A stretch of 64,000 nt of DNA, taken from positions 62,001 to 126,000 of the forward strand of contig JAXBDG010000020.1 in assembly GCA_036320915.1 (NCBI GenBank), read 5' to 3'. The position numbers and the translations under genes are program-made. Source of the stretch: Linnemannia elongata (lineage: Eukaryota > Mortierellomycota > Mortierellomycetes > Mortierellales > Mortierellaceae). Shown here piece after piece: positions 23,094 through 33,334 of this stretch (positions are counted from its first letter, which is position 1; the number at the start of each line of letters is the position of its first letter). The notes beneath the pieces were generated by a model. The model had not been told where the DNA came from and did no database searches. It saw only the letters and a list, made by a program, of their open reading frames with translations.

Positions 23094-23480
23094 TCAATGA
23101 GATGAAAGTAGAGAAATAGAGAAAAAAGTCGGTCTGAAAAACATGCGGCTACTTTTGCGGCGTGCGGTATCTGTGCCGATCCATAGTATTTCCAATACAT
23201 CAGGGCCAACGTCTTGGAAATATTTGCTGTGTGTATGAAGTTTGATCGCTTTAAGATCTGCGGCGATGAACATCGAGTCAGCCTGGATGGGAAGGAAGGC
23301 GTGCGTTCCGTGTATCGTGTATGTAAGCTGTAGGGTATTAATCATGTCGAAGGATAGGATATGTTTTGGTACGTATTTGGGGTCGAAGGTTGAATATATA
23401 ACAAACTGTTGGTTTTGTATTGTATTAGTCCCACTTTGTTGCACGGTTAACAGAGCTGTTGAGTGATAAGAAAAGACTGA
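23094..23480 (-). pseudogene. Orphan open frame, possible gene remnant
   Basis: A minus-strand frame of about 120 codons with normal-looking amino acid mix (FDMINTLQLTYTIHG, then ADLKAIKLHTHSKYFQDV) and a possible CAACAG acceptor at its 5' end. It has no ATG, so it could be an exon of a lost gene. I do not recognise it. It may also be chance. Confidence 0.25.
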
Positions 23481-23515
23481 ATTAAAAAGATAGAAAACAT
23501 AAAGAATTCCCCTTT

Positions 23516-23537
23516 ACACACACACACACACACACAC
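23516..23537. repeat. (CA)n run
   Basis: Eleven CA units in intergenic DNA. Confidence 0.8.
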
Positions 23538-24549
23538 TTTATCACTCTCACTTCTCCTCCCCTTGACACTTGCAGGGTTCAAATAAAGAATAGGCAGCTC
23601 AGAGGGGAACAGAAGTAGATGCATGAAAAGCAGGCAGCACAGATGGCGGCAACGTAGATGACTATAGACAGTGTATGAAGAGGACCCATGAAAAAAAAGA
23701 AGGGGTGTATAAACAGATATCATGAATTCGTAAAGTAGATGCTTAACACGCAGACAGCACAAAAAAGAGGTAAGATACCCGCGTAAACATCACCCTATGG
23801 TGGTTGGCGAAGGTTTAAAAATCAGCTTTGCCATGGTTTAGTGCAATTTTTAACTTTTCTTCTTGCTCACCCACGCCCACCAATCCTTCCTTCGTCAACC
23901 TGGCTGCTCTTTTTTTTTGCCTTCTCGTCCACACCCACCGTCTTCTCTCCCTTCGTTTATTCACCTTTGCCCATTGCAACATTCAGGTTCACACACACCT
24001 AACTCCGACATCACTTTACGCAGACTCGACTCCAACATCTCTTCCATCAGCGCTGCTGATTCCGCTCGTTGGCCAGCCAGCGCGTTGTAATCTATTTCAA
24101 TTTCATTATCCTCAACGTCAATCAATCATTGCTCGCACTGCAAGGGTACACTTGATAGAAAAGAGGCTGACTCCACCCTCTCCCACATTAACAATATAGT
24201 AAGTGTTATATTTACGTGCATTTACAGCGCTGTTGCATGTTGGGCACACATTACATACCATGGTGTGATGTATCCAGAGTTTAATCTACTTTCTCTGCTC
24301 TTGAACGCGTACGATAGTTGAGGGACTTCTACACTCACTACTCTCTTCTTTGCAACAATACGAACCATTTCACCGTCAACCTAGTATGTGTGATATTGCA
24401 TTGTTATTGGGCGAAGGTCAATATATATTCCATCACTCTTGTTATTCTCTTCTGCTCCATTAATTGAACGTTCGTACTGGCTTAGTCGTCCCGACCACCC
24501 TCAAAAGGCGGATTGTCAGGCCTCGATTTTGTACCCATTCTTGACCTGC

Positions 24550-24959
24550 ATGTCCACCCAAGTTTATTTCGCCAATAAAACGAGGTAGGTGCTGCAAAAC
24601 TGCAGATATATATAAGATATGTTAATGTTTGAAGGTTTATGATGAATGATCCATGCCCACTCACCAAATCCTGTCATCTTAGCCCTTCTACCTATCAAAA
24701 GTCATCCTCTCGCCCAGCACCCAACAGCAGCTACAAACGACCTGGAGATATTCCGAAGGTGATGAACGATCAGCTTAGTTGAAAAAATGCAATGCTCATG
24801 TGCTATAGTAGCTGACCGAAAATATGTTCATGCTTAATAGACTTGCAATACCTGTCAGGAATCGATCCGAGTCGAATTGAGTATCCCCGAAGACCGCAAA
24901 GGTATGGCACTGCTTGTCTTTTGCTTACAACAGCCTTTGATGTGACTATCTATCAACAC

Positions 24960-25003
<44 letters not shown>

Positions 25004-27782
25004 TAATTATAATATTTTGTCGTATGACCAACTCAGACCGAACCTCGGATTCGGACTGCGAACAAGATCAGCACCTGTATTCTGACTTTTTTTTGGTTCT
25101 CCAAGTCGCAGTTTGACTTCAAGGTAAAAAGTTATGAAGTAGTATGTTGCGGTCCGTAATATTGGTCCTCTGCGTAAGTGAGCTAACACCATATTGCTTT
25201 GTCAAAATTAATGTTCAAGAATGGAATCTGCATCGATCGGGATCGCGTCGTCGATAACTCATATCATTCATCTGGAAGGGCATCGTACGCCGCCTCCCAA
25301 ATCCACAAACACAAGCCCCGCGATTCAGAGCTGTGAAGACCGAGTGGAGAGAGTCGAAGATCTATGCCGAGTTTCCTCCGAGAAGTTACTTCCTGATGGA
25401 CAGCCAACCGATCAGGCAGCTCATGCGTCTATCATGTCGGGATCTAATCCCAAGAACCTGCCCCAGCCATCCAGTATCGCTGCCATTACTCTCGATTGGG
25501 ATTGGGATGAAGGAGGCGCCTTCTGCGATTCGGGACCCCAAAGAAACTCTTCTCCAGAGAATGGCCACTTCGTTCAAGTGGAGTTTCTTTCGGAGTTTGC
25601 TGTCCCAGACGACAACGTTCCTCCACCAAGGGCGATGGATGCGCATCTGTTGAAAAATTATCCCGGCCCGGAATCTGGCGAGTGTCTGCACCATTACCTA
25701 GGAACAACTCCATTGCAGCTGCCCGGATCTTTCCCTCCTCTCGATCAAGCTCGAGGTGTAATCAACATCGAGATTCAGCTGGAAAACCTTCGACGCAAGA
25801 TACTCTCTGGCCGTTCTGTGCCTTACATCCATCTTCGAGGCAAGCCAACTCTTTTAGGTCTCGACGAAAGTTCTTTTTCTCTCGAAGAGAAAGCTCAGGA
25901 GTTCCTGGAATCGAATCGCCGGGTGCTTCTGTTGCTGGGGGATTCTGGATCAGGAAAGTCGACATCCTTAAGGCAACTCCATCGGAAACTCTGGACCAAC
26001 TACAAACCTGGTGACAGGATTCCCTTGTACATCGATTTGCCCTTTATCGATCGACCTGACCACGATTTGATTAAAAAACATCTAGTACAGCACAATTTTT
26101 TGGAATATGCAGTCCAGGAGCTGTTGGTTCATCGACAATTCACAATCATCTGTGATGGATATGATGAATGTGGTCTCATTTCAAACCTCTACTTCACCAA
26201 TCAACTGAGTCGACAGGACGTCAAGATGATCATCAGCTGTCGAAGCACCTTCCTCAGTTCCGATTATCAAGGCCGATTCCTACCTTATGGAGCCGATCGA
26301 TACCATGACAATCCGCTGGACCTATTTGAGGAAGCCGTTATTGTGCCTTTGTCGAAGGTCGATATCGAGGCGTTTGTCACACAGTATGTCCTAGAACAAG
26401 AGACCGCGGGACCTTTGATCGATCAGCCAAACTGGACTGTCGAGAAATTTATGAACACAATGTCAACTATTCCCAACATGCTTGCTCTCGTCGAGAACCC
26501 TTTCCTGCTGACGCTTGCATTGAAGGTTCTACCATCACTGCCAAGGGATGCCTTATCCGACACCAAAGCTAAAGTCACTCGCCTGAAGCTCTTTGACGAT
26601 TTTCTCAATCACTGGATCCGAGTAAACAAAGTCCGACTTGACCGGACCATTCGCTCCCCAAAAGTCTTTGCCGCCTTTGAGATCCTGTGTGAGCCTGACT
26701 TCGAGTCGTCCGTCACAAAGTTTTTGTTGAGACTGACGGCAGCCTTATCTCAACACCAAACCCGCCGTCCTGTTGTCGTCAACTACGAGCACTCCAAGGA
26801 CAGTAAAAGCTGGAAAGCCGAATTCTTTGGAAGAAAGATCAAGTCGATGCTTTTGCGAGACGCCAGCCCGTTGAGAAGAGCAGGAATTCGATACATGTTC
26901 ATTCACGATTCCCTGTTCGCCTACCTTTATTCACGGCTGGTATATGATCCTGATACCGACAATAAGGACGACTCTGATGGCGGTGACGACAATGAGGACA
27001 AATCTGATGGCAGTGATGACGATAAAGGCGACTGCGACGGCGGCGACGACGATAATGACAACTCTGATGGCGACGACAATGAGGATGACTCTGATGGCAG
27101 TGACGACGATAATGACGACTCCGATGGCGGCGGCGACTCTGATAACTCCAATAATGGCGGATACGATGCACATGGGGTCGATGCGATTACTTTCCATGCT
27201 TACGGATGTTATTTGACTAGTGGAGGCGGCGGCACGTATGACAGGAAGCACGACTCGTCGGGCGGAAACAATGGCTCATTTGGTGGAAGTGGCGGCTCTG
27301 GCTACAATCGATGCTCTTCTGGAAATGGCGAGAGCTCTCGTAAAGGCAAGGACGGTTCCGGCGGAGATAAACATAATGCTCGTCAAGGCAAGGATATTTC
27401 TCACTCCAAAAAGAAAGGCCGCTCAGCCAAGTTCCGTCCTTTTACATCCAGCAATCCACTCTTAAACCGGAATCTGTACCAAGATCCAGAGGCCATGGAA
27501 TTTCTAGCGGAACGCGCTCAATCGGATCCACGCTTCAAGAGTCTATTGTTGACAGCCATTGAGAAGTCCAAGTTTTCCGATACTTACAGCCTGGCCGCAG
27601 CGAACGCCATTACCATCCTATTCAAGTCCGGGGAGCCATTTCACGATATCAATTTGGAAGGTGTCCAAATTCCAGGCGACTACCTGGAAAGCTCTAAGCT
27701 CGTTAAAACCGGAGTTGAGTTTGTGGTTGCTCTGTGCCTTTTTCATATGGTAAAAGACTTTACATATAAGCGATTCATCTAG
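24550..27782 (+). CDS. NACHT-domain STAND NTPase, sensor repeats missing
   Basis: The main exon (25220-27782) encodes the NACHT protein; four short upstream exons (24550-24584, 24683-24758, 24841-24901, 25037-25076) join it in phase and give 924 aa from the ATG at 24550. STAND proteins are signal-activated ATPases used in fungal self/non-self recognition and immunity. Walker A is LLLLGDSGSGKS (about residue 311), Walker B is TIICDGYDECG and the sensor is MIISCRST. The winged/helical part ends IRYMFIHDSLFAYLYSR. An acidic Asp/Ser/Gly insert (about 649-716) and a Gly/Lys-rich stretch follow, then the conserved NPLLNRNLYQDPE...AAANAITILFKSG segment. In related Mortierella-type proteins that segment leads into pentapeptide and WD40 repeats. 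Here it ends after one partial repeat. A donor at 27750 may skip this stop and join a zinc-finger exon. A 41-nt poly-T lies in intron 4. Confidence 0.8.
24961..25001 (+). repeat. 41-nt poly-T tract in a NACHT-gene intron
   Basis: Uninterrupted T run between the third and fourth proposed exons. It sits about 35 bases before the AG used in the model. Confidence 0.9.
26956..27160 (+). repeat. In-frame acidic minisatellite in the NACHT gene
   Basis: Degenerate tandem units of about 24-30 nt built on GAC/GAT/GGC codons encode repeated DSDGG/SDDD blocks, with about seven DSDG-like repeats. The frame is kept throughout. It lies between the conserved helical part and the next conserved segment, where homologues have a short linker. 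Confidence 0.8.
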
Positions 27783-27860
27783 TACTTTGTGTGTCTCTCA
27801 AAACGTCCAGTATTAACATTGCTCATAATTATTTATTGACAATCGTTGCAACACCAATAG

Positions 27861-28514
27861 ACGCGCTCTTCTCCTCCCCCCCCTGCCTTTATACCACTGC
27901 CACGTCTTCCTTCCTATGTGCCTCCCTTGCCCTTGGTACCCTTATCGGCCGCCTTCGATTTGTCTCAGTTCACCCATACCGCTATCTCATCGTCTTCAAC
28001 CGCTGGTTCCAGTTCGAGCACTGTTGTCAAGTCCAGCTTGTCTTCTTGCAGCTCCACCGTCGCGGCCTCTATCTCTACTCCTGCTTCCATCATTGCAGCC
28101 TCTGCCTCCGCCCCTCGTCGTGTTCACAGACAGCCACGCATCAAGACCGAGTCCCGCGAGCGCAAACATCCCACCCCTGTCATCCCCTTCAGCCCCTACT
28201 CTAAACCCACCACCAGCAAAAAGTTGCACCAATGCCCATGGGATGGGTGCGGAAGAGAGTTTCACGGCGCATACATCTGTCGATTGCACTATTCAACACA
28301 CACAGAGGAGAGGCGTTTCAAGTGTCCCGTCAAGGAGTGTTCCAAGTCTTTCGTGCGAGAGAGTGATCTGGCACGACATTCAAGGAGGCATGAGCGTATG
28401 TCTACCTATGCATGCGGCGGTAGCAAGGCCGGGTGTAAAATGACCTATACTCGGAGTGATCAAAGGGCCAGGCATGAAAAGATGTGTCCATATTTCTTAG
28501 CCCTCGGCTCGTAG
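27861..28514 (+). CDS. C2H2 zinc-finger exon, possibly the 3' end of the NACHT gene
   Basis: The frame (217 codons plus stop) begins right after a CAATAG acceptor. It has a Ser/Thr-rich N-terminal part, a basic segment (RRVHRQPRIKTESRERK) and three zinc fingers. Finger 1 is C-x4-C-x12-H-x3-H (CPWDGCGREF...). Finger 2 has the same spacing (CPVKECSKSF...). Finger 3 is irregular, with a C-x6-C pair and H-x3-C end. It should bind DNA. There is no in-frame ATG before the fingers, and only 78 bp separate it from the NACHT stop. It therefore needs an upstream exon. Splicing from the donor at 27750 inside the NACHT frame is phase 0 to phase 0 and would give a 1131-aa NACHT-zinc-finger fusion. The alternative is a separate gene whose first exon holds only the ATG at 27747. 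Confidence 0.65.
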   Translation, partial: TRSSPPPPAFIPLPRLPSYVPPLPLVPLSAAFDLSQFTHTAISSSSTAGSSSSTVVKSSLSSCSSTVAASISTPASIIAASASAPRRVHRQPRIKTESRERKHPTPVIPFSPYSKPTTSKKLHQCPWDGCGREFHGAYICRLHYSTHTEERRFKCPVKECSKSFVRESDLARHSRRHERMSTYACGGSKAGCKMTYTRSDQRARHEKMCPYFLALGS

Positions 28515-29039
28515 ATGAAGAGTTTATCAAAGGTGCACTAAGTGCAGAAATGTAACAGTGTTTTTCAATTTTTTTTCCTCTTGCTTTTGATGATCATTTG
28601 TGGATCATATCCTTTGCACCTCCAGTTTCAAGGACGCAATAAATAAGTCTTAATGCTCTACCCAATTTGTTTGAGGAGAAATTATAGAAAATGTTCCAAC
28701 GGTTCATTGATACCATGTATGCTCCAGCAGGTCACCTTTTTAGTTCTCCCTACTGACACTATATATCTTTCGTGAAACTTAAGGAGCATAATGAACGACA
28801 GTAGCTCGTTTGCTGTTGGAAGTTTGGGCTTCTTAAAGCCAAATCCTTTTCCGTCTTTGAGCAACTTGTTTTTACATGGATTTTTTTGGTTTTTTTTACG
28901 ATCTTTGGTACTTCAGCTTTTATACCCTTCGTCCTCAATTTGCACACAATTAAAGGACAGACGGTCATATTGTTTTTAAATCCTCTCATTCATTCACCTC
29001 CCCATTTAATCATCAACGGACGGAATCAATAACAGCAGA
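28515..29039. other. Intergenic region before the exonuclease gene
   Basis: About 525 bp. It has an AATAAATAAG polyadenylation-like signal near 28637 and AT-rich DNA. The frames here are short and unconvincing. Confidence 0.45.
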
Positions 29040-31055
29040 ATGTTCGCCTCATCAGGACTATTCAGTGGGTTACCATGTCCTTTCATGCCCACATGTCCTC
29101 GCGAATCTTTCTGTGTCTACTCTCACACCCTCAAGGACGCCCCTCCAGAGGCTGTGCCAACTTCAACTCCTCAGAAACGCAAGCTGAACACGTCTGAGGA
29201 TTTACGGTCAGGACAGGCATCGACTTTACAACAAAGAGTTTCGAAACCAACGACAGCTATCACTGGGAAGACAGCCTTGTCTGGGTCATCATCAACCGCC
29301 ACCAAGTCGTCGTCGACGGAGGAAGTAGCAGCAGCGTTGGCGGCCAAGAAACGGAAACTGGCTGCAGAGATTTCTTCAGGATCGCCTTCAGGGTCCAGGT
29401 CAGCGACCGCTTCAACTTCCACACCATCCAAGGCAACTACAACGCCTGCAGTGCTCATGGCAAGACCCGACACCACCACTTCATCCTCACGCAAACTAAC
29501 CACCTCCACCTCAAAGCCTACCAACTCGACAAGCAAACTAACAGTCTCAGGACCGCCAGTACTCAAGATCGACATCCGGGCACACAGCAAACCCCTCTTC
29601 CGACAAGCAGTAGCCACTCAATTCTACAACGAGTTCCTTCGCATCTACACCCCTCTCTCCCAAGAAGGTGCCTGTCTCGCGACCGCCCACGCAGTCGACC
29701 AAGAAAAGGACGTCCACTCAAAAACCAACCAGGGCAGCTACCGGTCTCTCGCAGCATCGATCCTCCAACGACTAAAGAAACGCCCCGTTTCGACTGGAAT
29801 TGATGATGTCGGGATTGATGGTGACTGGGTGGATCCGAGCCTAAAGGCGAGTGAGGATGTGGCGTTGGAAAAGATCTGGAAGGCAGCGGGAAGGTATGTG
29901 CAGACGGTCAAGCAGTTGGAAGATAATGGGTACCCTGTTGCGATCCCGGCGGGTACACCACCGCGGTATGATCCCAAGAAGGAATGTGAAAGGTGCACAA
30001 AGCTGTTTGAGGTCTCAGAGGATTTGGAGGGTGTTGATATGCATGCCTGTCAGTACCACCAAATGCGTCTCCGCAACAAACTTCACAACGGTACGTGCTT
30101 TTTTGTCCTCGATTTCAATGCTTCTGTCAACGCTCAAGGCACTGAGATTTGATGTATTTGGCAAAAACTGACATATACGACTGCAATGGCTCCTATAGGT
30201 GACAAGATCAAGTACTTTCCTTGTTGCGATGCTCCTCAAGGAAGCATAGGATGTCAAGATGGACCCCACGTTTTCAAGGATGATGAGTTCCTTGATCTAC
30301 ATCACCGAATACCGTTTATTGAAACGCCCAAGGACTGTCTGGGGGGCAAGAAACCCCATTCTATCGTCGCCATGGACTGCGAAATGGTACCCATTTTGTA
30401 ACCTATCATCAGAAAATCGGAAAACCAACAAAAAAATCTATGTTCTAATTATTTCTCATTTTCTTTACAATCTTGCTTCCTAGTGTTATACGACAGGAGG
30501 ATTCGAGTTGATCAGGATATCGGTCGTCGACAAACTTGGAAAAGTCATCATGGACGAACTCATCAAGCCCAGCCACCCAGTCCTGGACATGAACTCCCGG
30601 TTCAGTGGCATTACTTCCCTTAAAGACGCGAAATTGGATCTCGAACAGGCTAGGGATAAGTTCTTGGAGCTTGTGAATCGGGATACGATTGTTGTGGGGC
30701 AGAGTCTTGAGAATGACTTCAAGGTGCTGAGGCTGATCCATACCAGGGTCATTGACACAGCTATGGTAAGTAATGCGCCATGAAAGTAGCGCTGTTTGTT
30801 GTGCTAATGTGCTACCGGTGCCGTTTTCTAATCAAACCATCAAATCGTGCGCCTACTTGTTTCTGTGTCTGCGTTTGATAGCTGTACCCTCATCCGCAGG
30901 CGTATCTAAACTACAGGTATTCACTCCAGAAGCTGGCCAAGATGTACTTGTCGATCAACATCCAAGAGTCCGAGACTGGACACGACTCGTTTGAGGACGC
31001 CAAAACGTGTTTGGACTTGGTCCGCATAAAAATGGAAAAAGACGTGTCCACTTGA
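29040..31055 (+). CDS. REX3: RNA exonuclease, REX3/REXO1 type (DEDDh family)
   Basis: Four exons (29040-30090, 30199-30386, 30484-30765, 30882-31055) give 564 aa. It is a 3'-5' RNA exonuclease; family members trim MRP RNA, snRNA, 5S rRNA and similar RNAs in the nucleus. The N-terminus has a CCCH zinc finger (C-x5-C-x5-C-x3-H in CPFMPTCPRESFCVYSH). A long Ser/Thr-rich disordered region follows, then a helical domain from ITA-type HSKPLFRQAVATQFYNEF. The exonuclease core opens at IVAMDCEMCYTTGGFELIR, split over the exon 2-3 junction, with the DxE pair; QSLENDFKVL gives the next Asp and GHDSFEDAKTC the final His/Asp. The AATAAA signal overlaps the stop region. REX3 versus REX1/REX4 is judged from the CCCH plus long N-terminus. 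Confidence 0.85.
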
Positions 31056-31395
31056 ATAAAAACCTCTTTTGCAAAGTGCTTGCAAAAGTTTTTAGTCTAT
31101 TCCACCTTTCTTGCTCTCTGTTTCAATTGATCTACATGATGCCAGGGTGCACTATTAAAACGCGTTTCCTCCCGTATTCATAAAAAACCGCCGCGCACCC
31201 AAAAGAAGAGCATGCTAAAACACACAAAGTTTCGTGGTGGGTGGACAATGGCTACATTTACGGATTGTGATTTATTCGAGTATGAACGATCCAATTTGCT
31301 GCTTTGTGAAGAGTCCGGGAAGGGAAATACAACTCCAGAAAAAACGGAAACAAGTCGCAAATATAAAGTCGAACATCCCGCCAGTCCCTCGCCAT
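31056..31395. other. Convergent 3' region, REX3 / RPS16
   Basis: About 340 bp shared by two facing 3' untranslated regions. No gene is seen. Confidence 0.5.
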
Positions 31396-32557
31396 TTAAC
31401 GGTAAGACTTCTGGTATCTGTTTTGTTGAAGAGATAATTACCACGAAAAGAAAAGGAAAAAATTGTAAGTCATTGAGCTCAGGTAAAAAACATACAACAA
31501 AAAGCATAACTCGAAACAAAAAAACCCAATCAAACAGAAAAAGACATACCTGGCACGGGCACCAGCACCACCGAACTTCTTGGGCTCGCAGCGACGGGGA
31601 TCGGCGACGAGGAGGGTACGGTCGTACTGGAGGAAGATCTGCTTGAGCTCGTTCTTGGAGGCCTCATCGACGTACTTCTGGTAGTAGGCAACGATGGCCT
31701 TGGCAAGAGCCTGACGGATAGCGTAGATCTGGGAAGTGTGTCCACCACCCTTGACGCGGATGCGGATGTCGACGTTGGCGAACTTGTCAGAGCCGACGCG
31801 GAGGATGGGCTCGTAGACCTTGAACTTCAAGACATCGGGCTCAACGAGCTCAATGGGGGATCCGTTAAGGCGGATAAGACCCTTGCCGGCCTTGCAGTGA
31901 GCAACGGCAGTGGCGGTTTTCTATTAGTGTTGGAGAATATCAAGTGAGGTCCTAGGTTAGCCTTTAGCTCTTCTGCTTTCTGTTCAGTTTGAATGATCCT
32001 GTCCGGGTTTAGTGTATATTCCGGAGACGGTGTACAAAGAGTTGTAGGTGATCCTTATAAAGTGCGTGTCGCCTATGGCTGATCTGTGGCAATATCGACT
32101 GGTGCTGGAGGGTTGTGAATTGTCGATTTAGATTTGCAAGTTGGCCGTGGGTTGTTGATAGCGTGTCTGAGAGAAGCGAGCGACAAGACCGGTTGGGCGT
32201 AGTTTACGCTTGTCAAAACGGTACAGCGTCGTCAAGAGTGTCGTGTGCCCTTGTGTCGCGTGCCTCCAAAACAGCCCTCAGATTGTAAGGTGGTTTCCAA
32301 GGGATCACAGTTTCGCCGCCTTGAGTTGATGGAAAGCTGTTGCAGGTTTGAAAGAGCGTTTTTGTAGTGATGGATCGTGTGCTTGAGGTAGTCGAGCGAT
32401 GCTGAGATCCTGCTGCCTTGTTGCTCTCGTCCCAGATCGCCTTATTCCTGTAGCAACCCCGCAGGACTCTTCTGTCTCTCCTGCCGTTCGTTTTCCGTTT
32501 CCAAAAGAGACTTGCCTTGCGGCCGTAGCACTGAACACTCTTCGAGTCGGAGGACAT
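31396..32557 (-). CDS. RPS16: 40S ribosomal protein S16 (uS9)
   Basis: Three exons (32516-32557, 31550-31920, 31396-31417) give 144 aa, the normal size. It is a small-subunit protein whose C-terminal tail reaches the decoding centre. Exon 1 encodes [14 protein letters not shown], exon 2 begins [14 protein letters not shown] and carries [20 protein letters not shown], and the last exon encodes only the end of the invariant tail, RYQKSYR. Phases all agree. Intron 1 is 595 bp and starts with GCAAGT instead of GT, a GC-AG intron. The last exon is 22 nt. It is transcribed divergently from mL38. Identification is certain. Confidence 0.97.
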
Positions 32558-33334
32558 GATGAATAAATGCCTAGAAGCATAAACGAATGAACAAAGGACA
32601 AGACGAGTAAGTTCAAACTGTACCCTACACCTACAAGTTTTGATGATGGTTTACTCCTGTTTGATGGATTGTTGGTCCTTGATGGTTTCTACATCAACGC
32701 ACACTTCGATTCCATGCACCGAGCCGTCAGAAGACTAGAGTGAATCCGAGGAAGTAGGTTGGAGACTGAAGGATGATGGGTTCTCCCCTCTAGAATAAAA
32801 AATACGATCTCTCGTCTGCCGAGCCCTGACATATTTTTGTGGGTGAAAGAACATGGCGATATGTGGTGTTATGGGTGTTGGTGTAAGTGTTTCCGGATGG
32901 TTGGATGCATGGTGGGTGGTGAATATCGATCGATGGATGTATGTGAGATCGTCCTGTATGGATGTATGTGGATGTCTAGTCCGCTAGCCAATAATCTCCG
33001 CTATGTACCAAGTCAAAGATGAAAGAGAGGGATCTATCACCAGGCCTGCACTTCGCCTATAACCACTTCTCACACTGGGATCACACCAGTCAAATAATTT
33101 CTGTGGCTTGGCCATTCAATTCTCCCCTTCCCTTTTATCCAGCACACGGCCTCAAGGCTTGCTCGTCTGCCACAAAGTACAAAGGAGAGCAGTCCCCGTT
33201 GGAGGTGTACCTTGTAAACAACTTTCGCCCTCGGGATTGACTTGCACAGACACACACCTGGCACTACCTTGTCGTCTCTCCGTCTTCTTACCCTCCCTCT
33301 CCGCATCACACCCCCTCACCCACACACATTTGTC
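32558..33334. other. Divergent promoter region, RPS16 / MRPL35
   Basis: About 780 bp between a cytosolic and a mitochondrial ribosomal protein gene. It contains a GATG/GTATGG-rich zone near 32830-32980 and CT/CA-rich leader before 33335. No gene is seen. Confidence 0.5.

Larger units (their letters stand above)
22349..24549. other. Accessory intergenic region with decayed coding fragments
   Basis: About 2.2 kb between the divergent AKR and NACHT genes. It holds a degenerate transposase fragment (22672-22876), an orphan minus-strand ORF (23094-23480), a (CA)n run (23516-23537) and a CT-rich zone near 23860-24180 that looks like the NACHT promoter and leader. Two strong exon-like boundaries (GTAAGT at 24199; segment 24318-24383) suggest non-coding 5' exons of the NACHT gene. 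Confidence 0.5.

Noticed and set aside
28682..28989. Short minus-strand frames before the exonuclease gene
   Set aside because: AT-rich, Lys-rich and without splice signals or motif; fits untranslated DNA.
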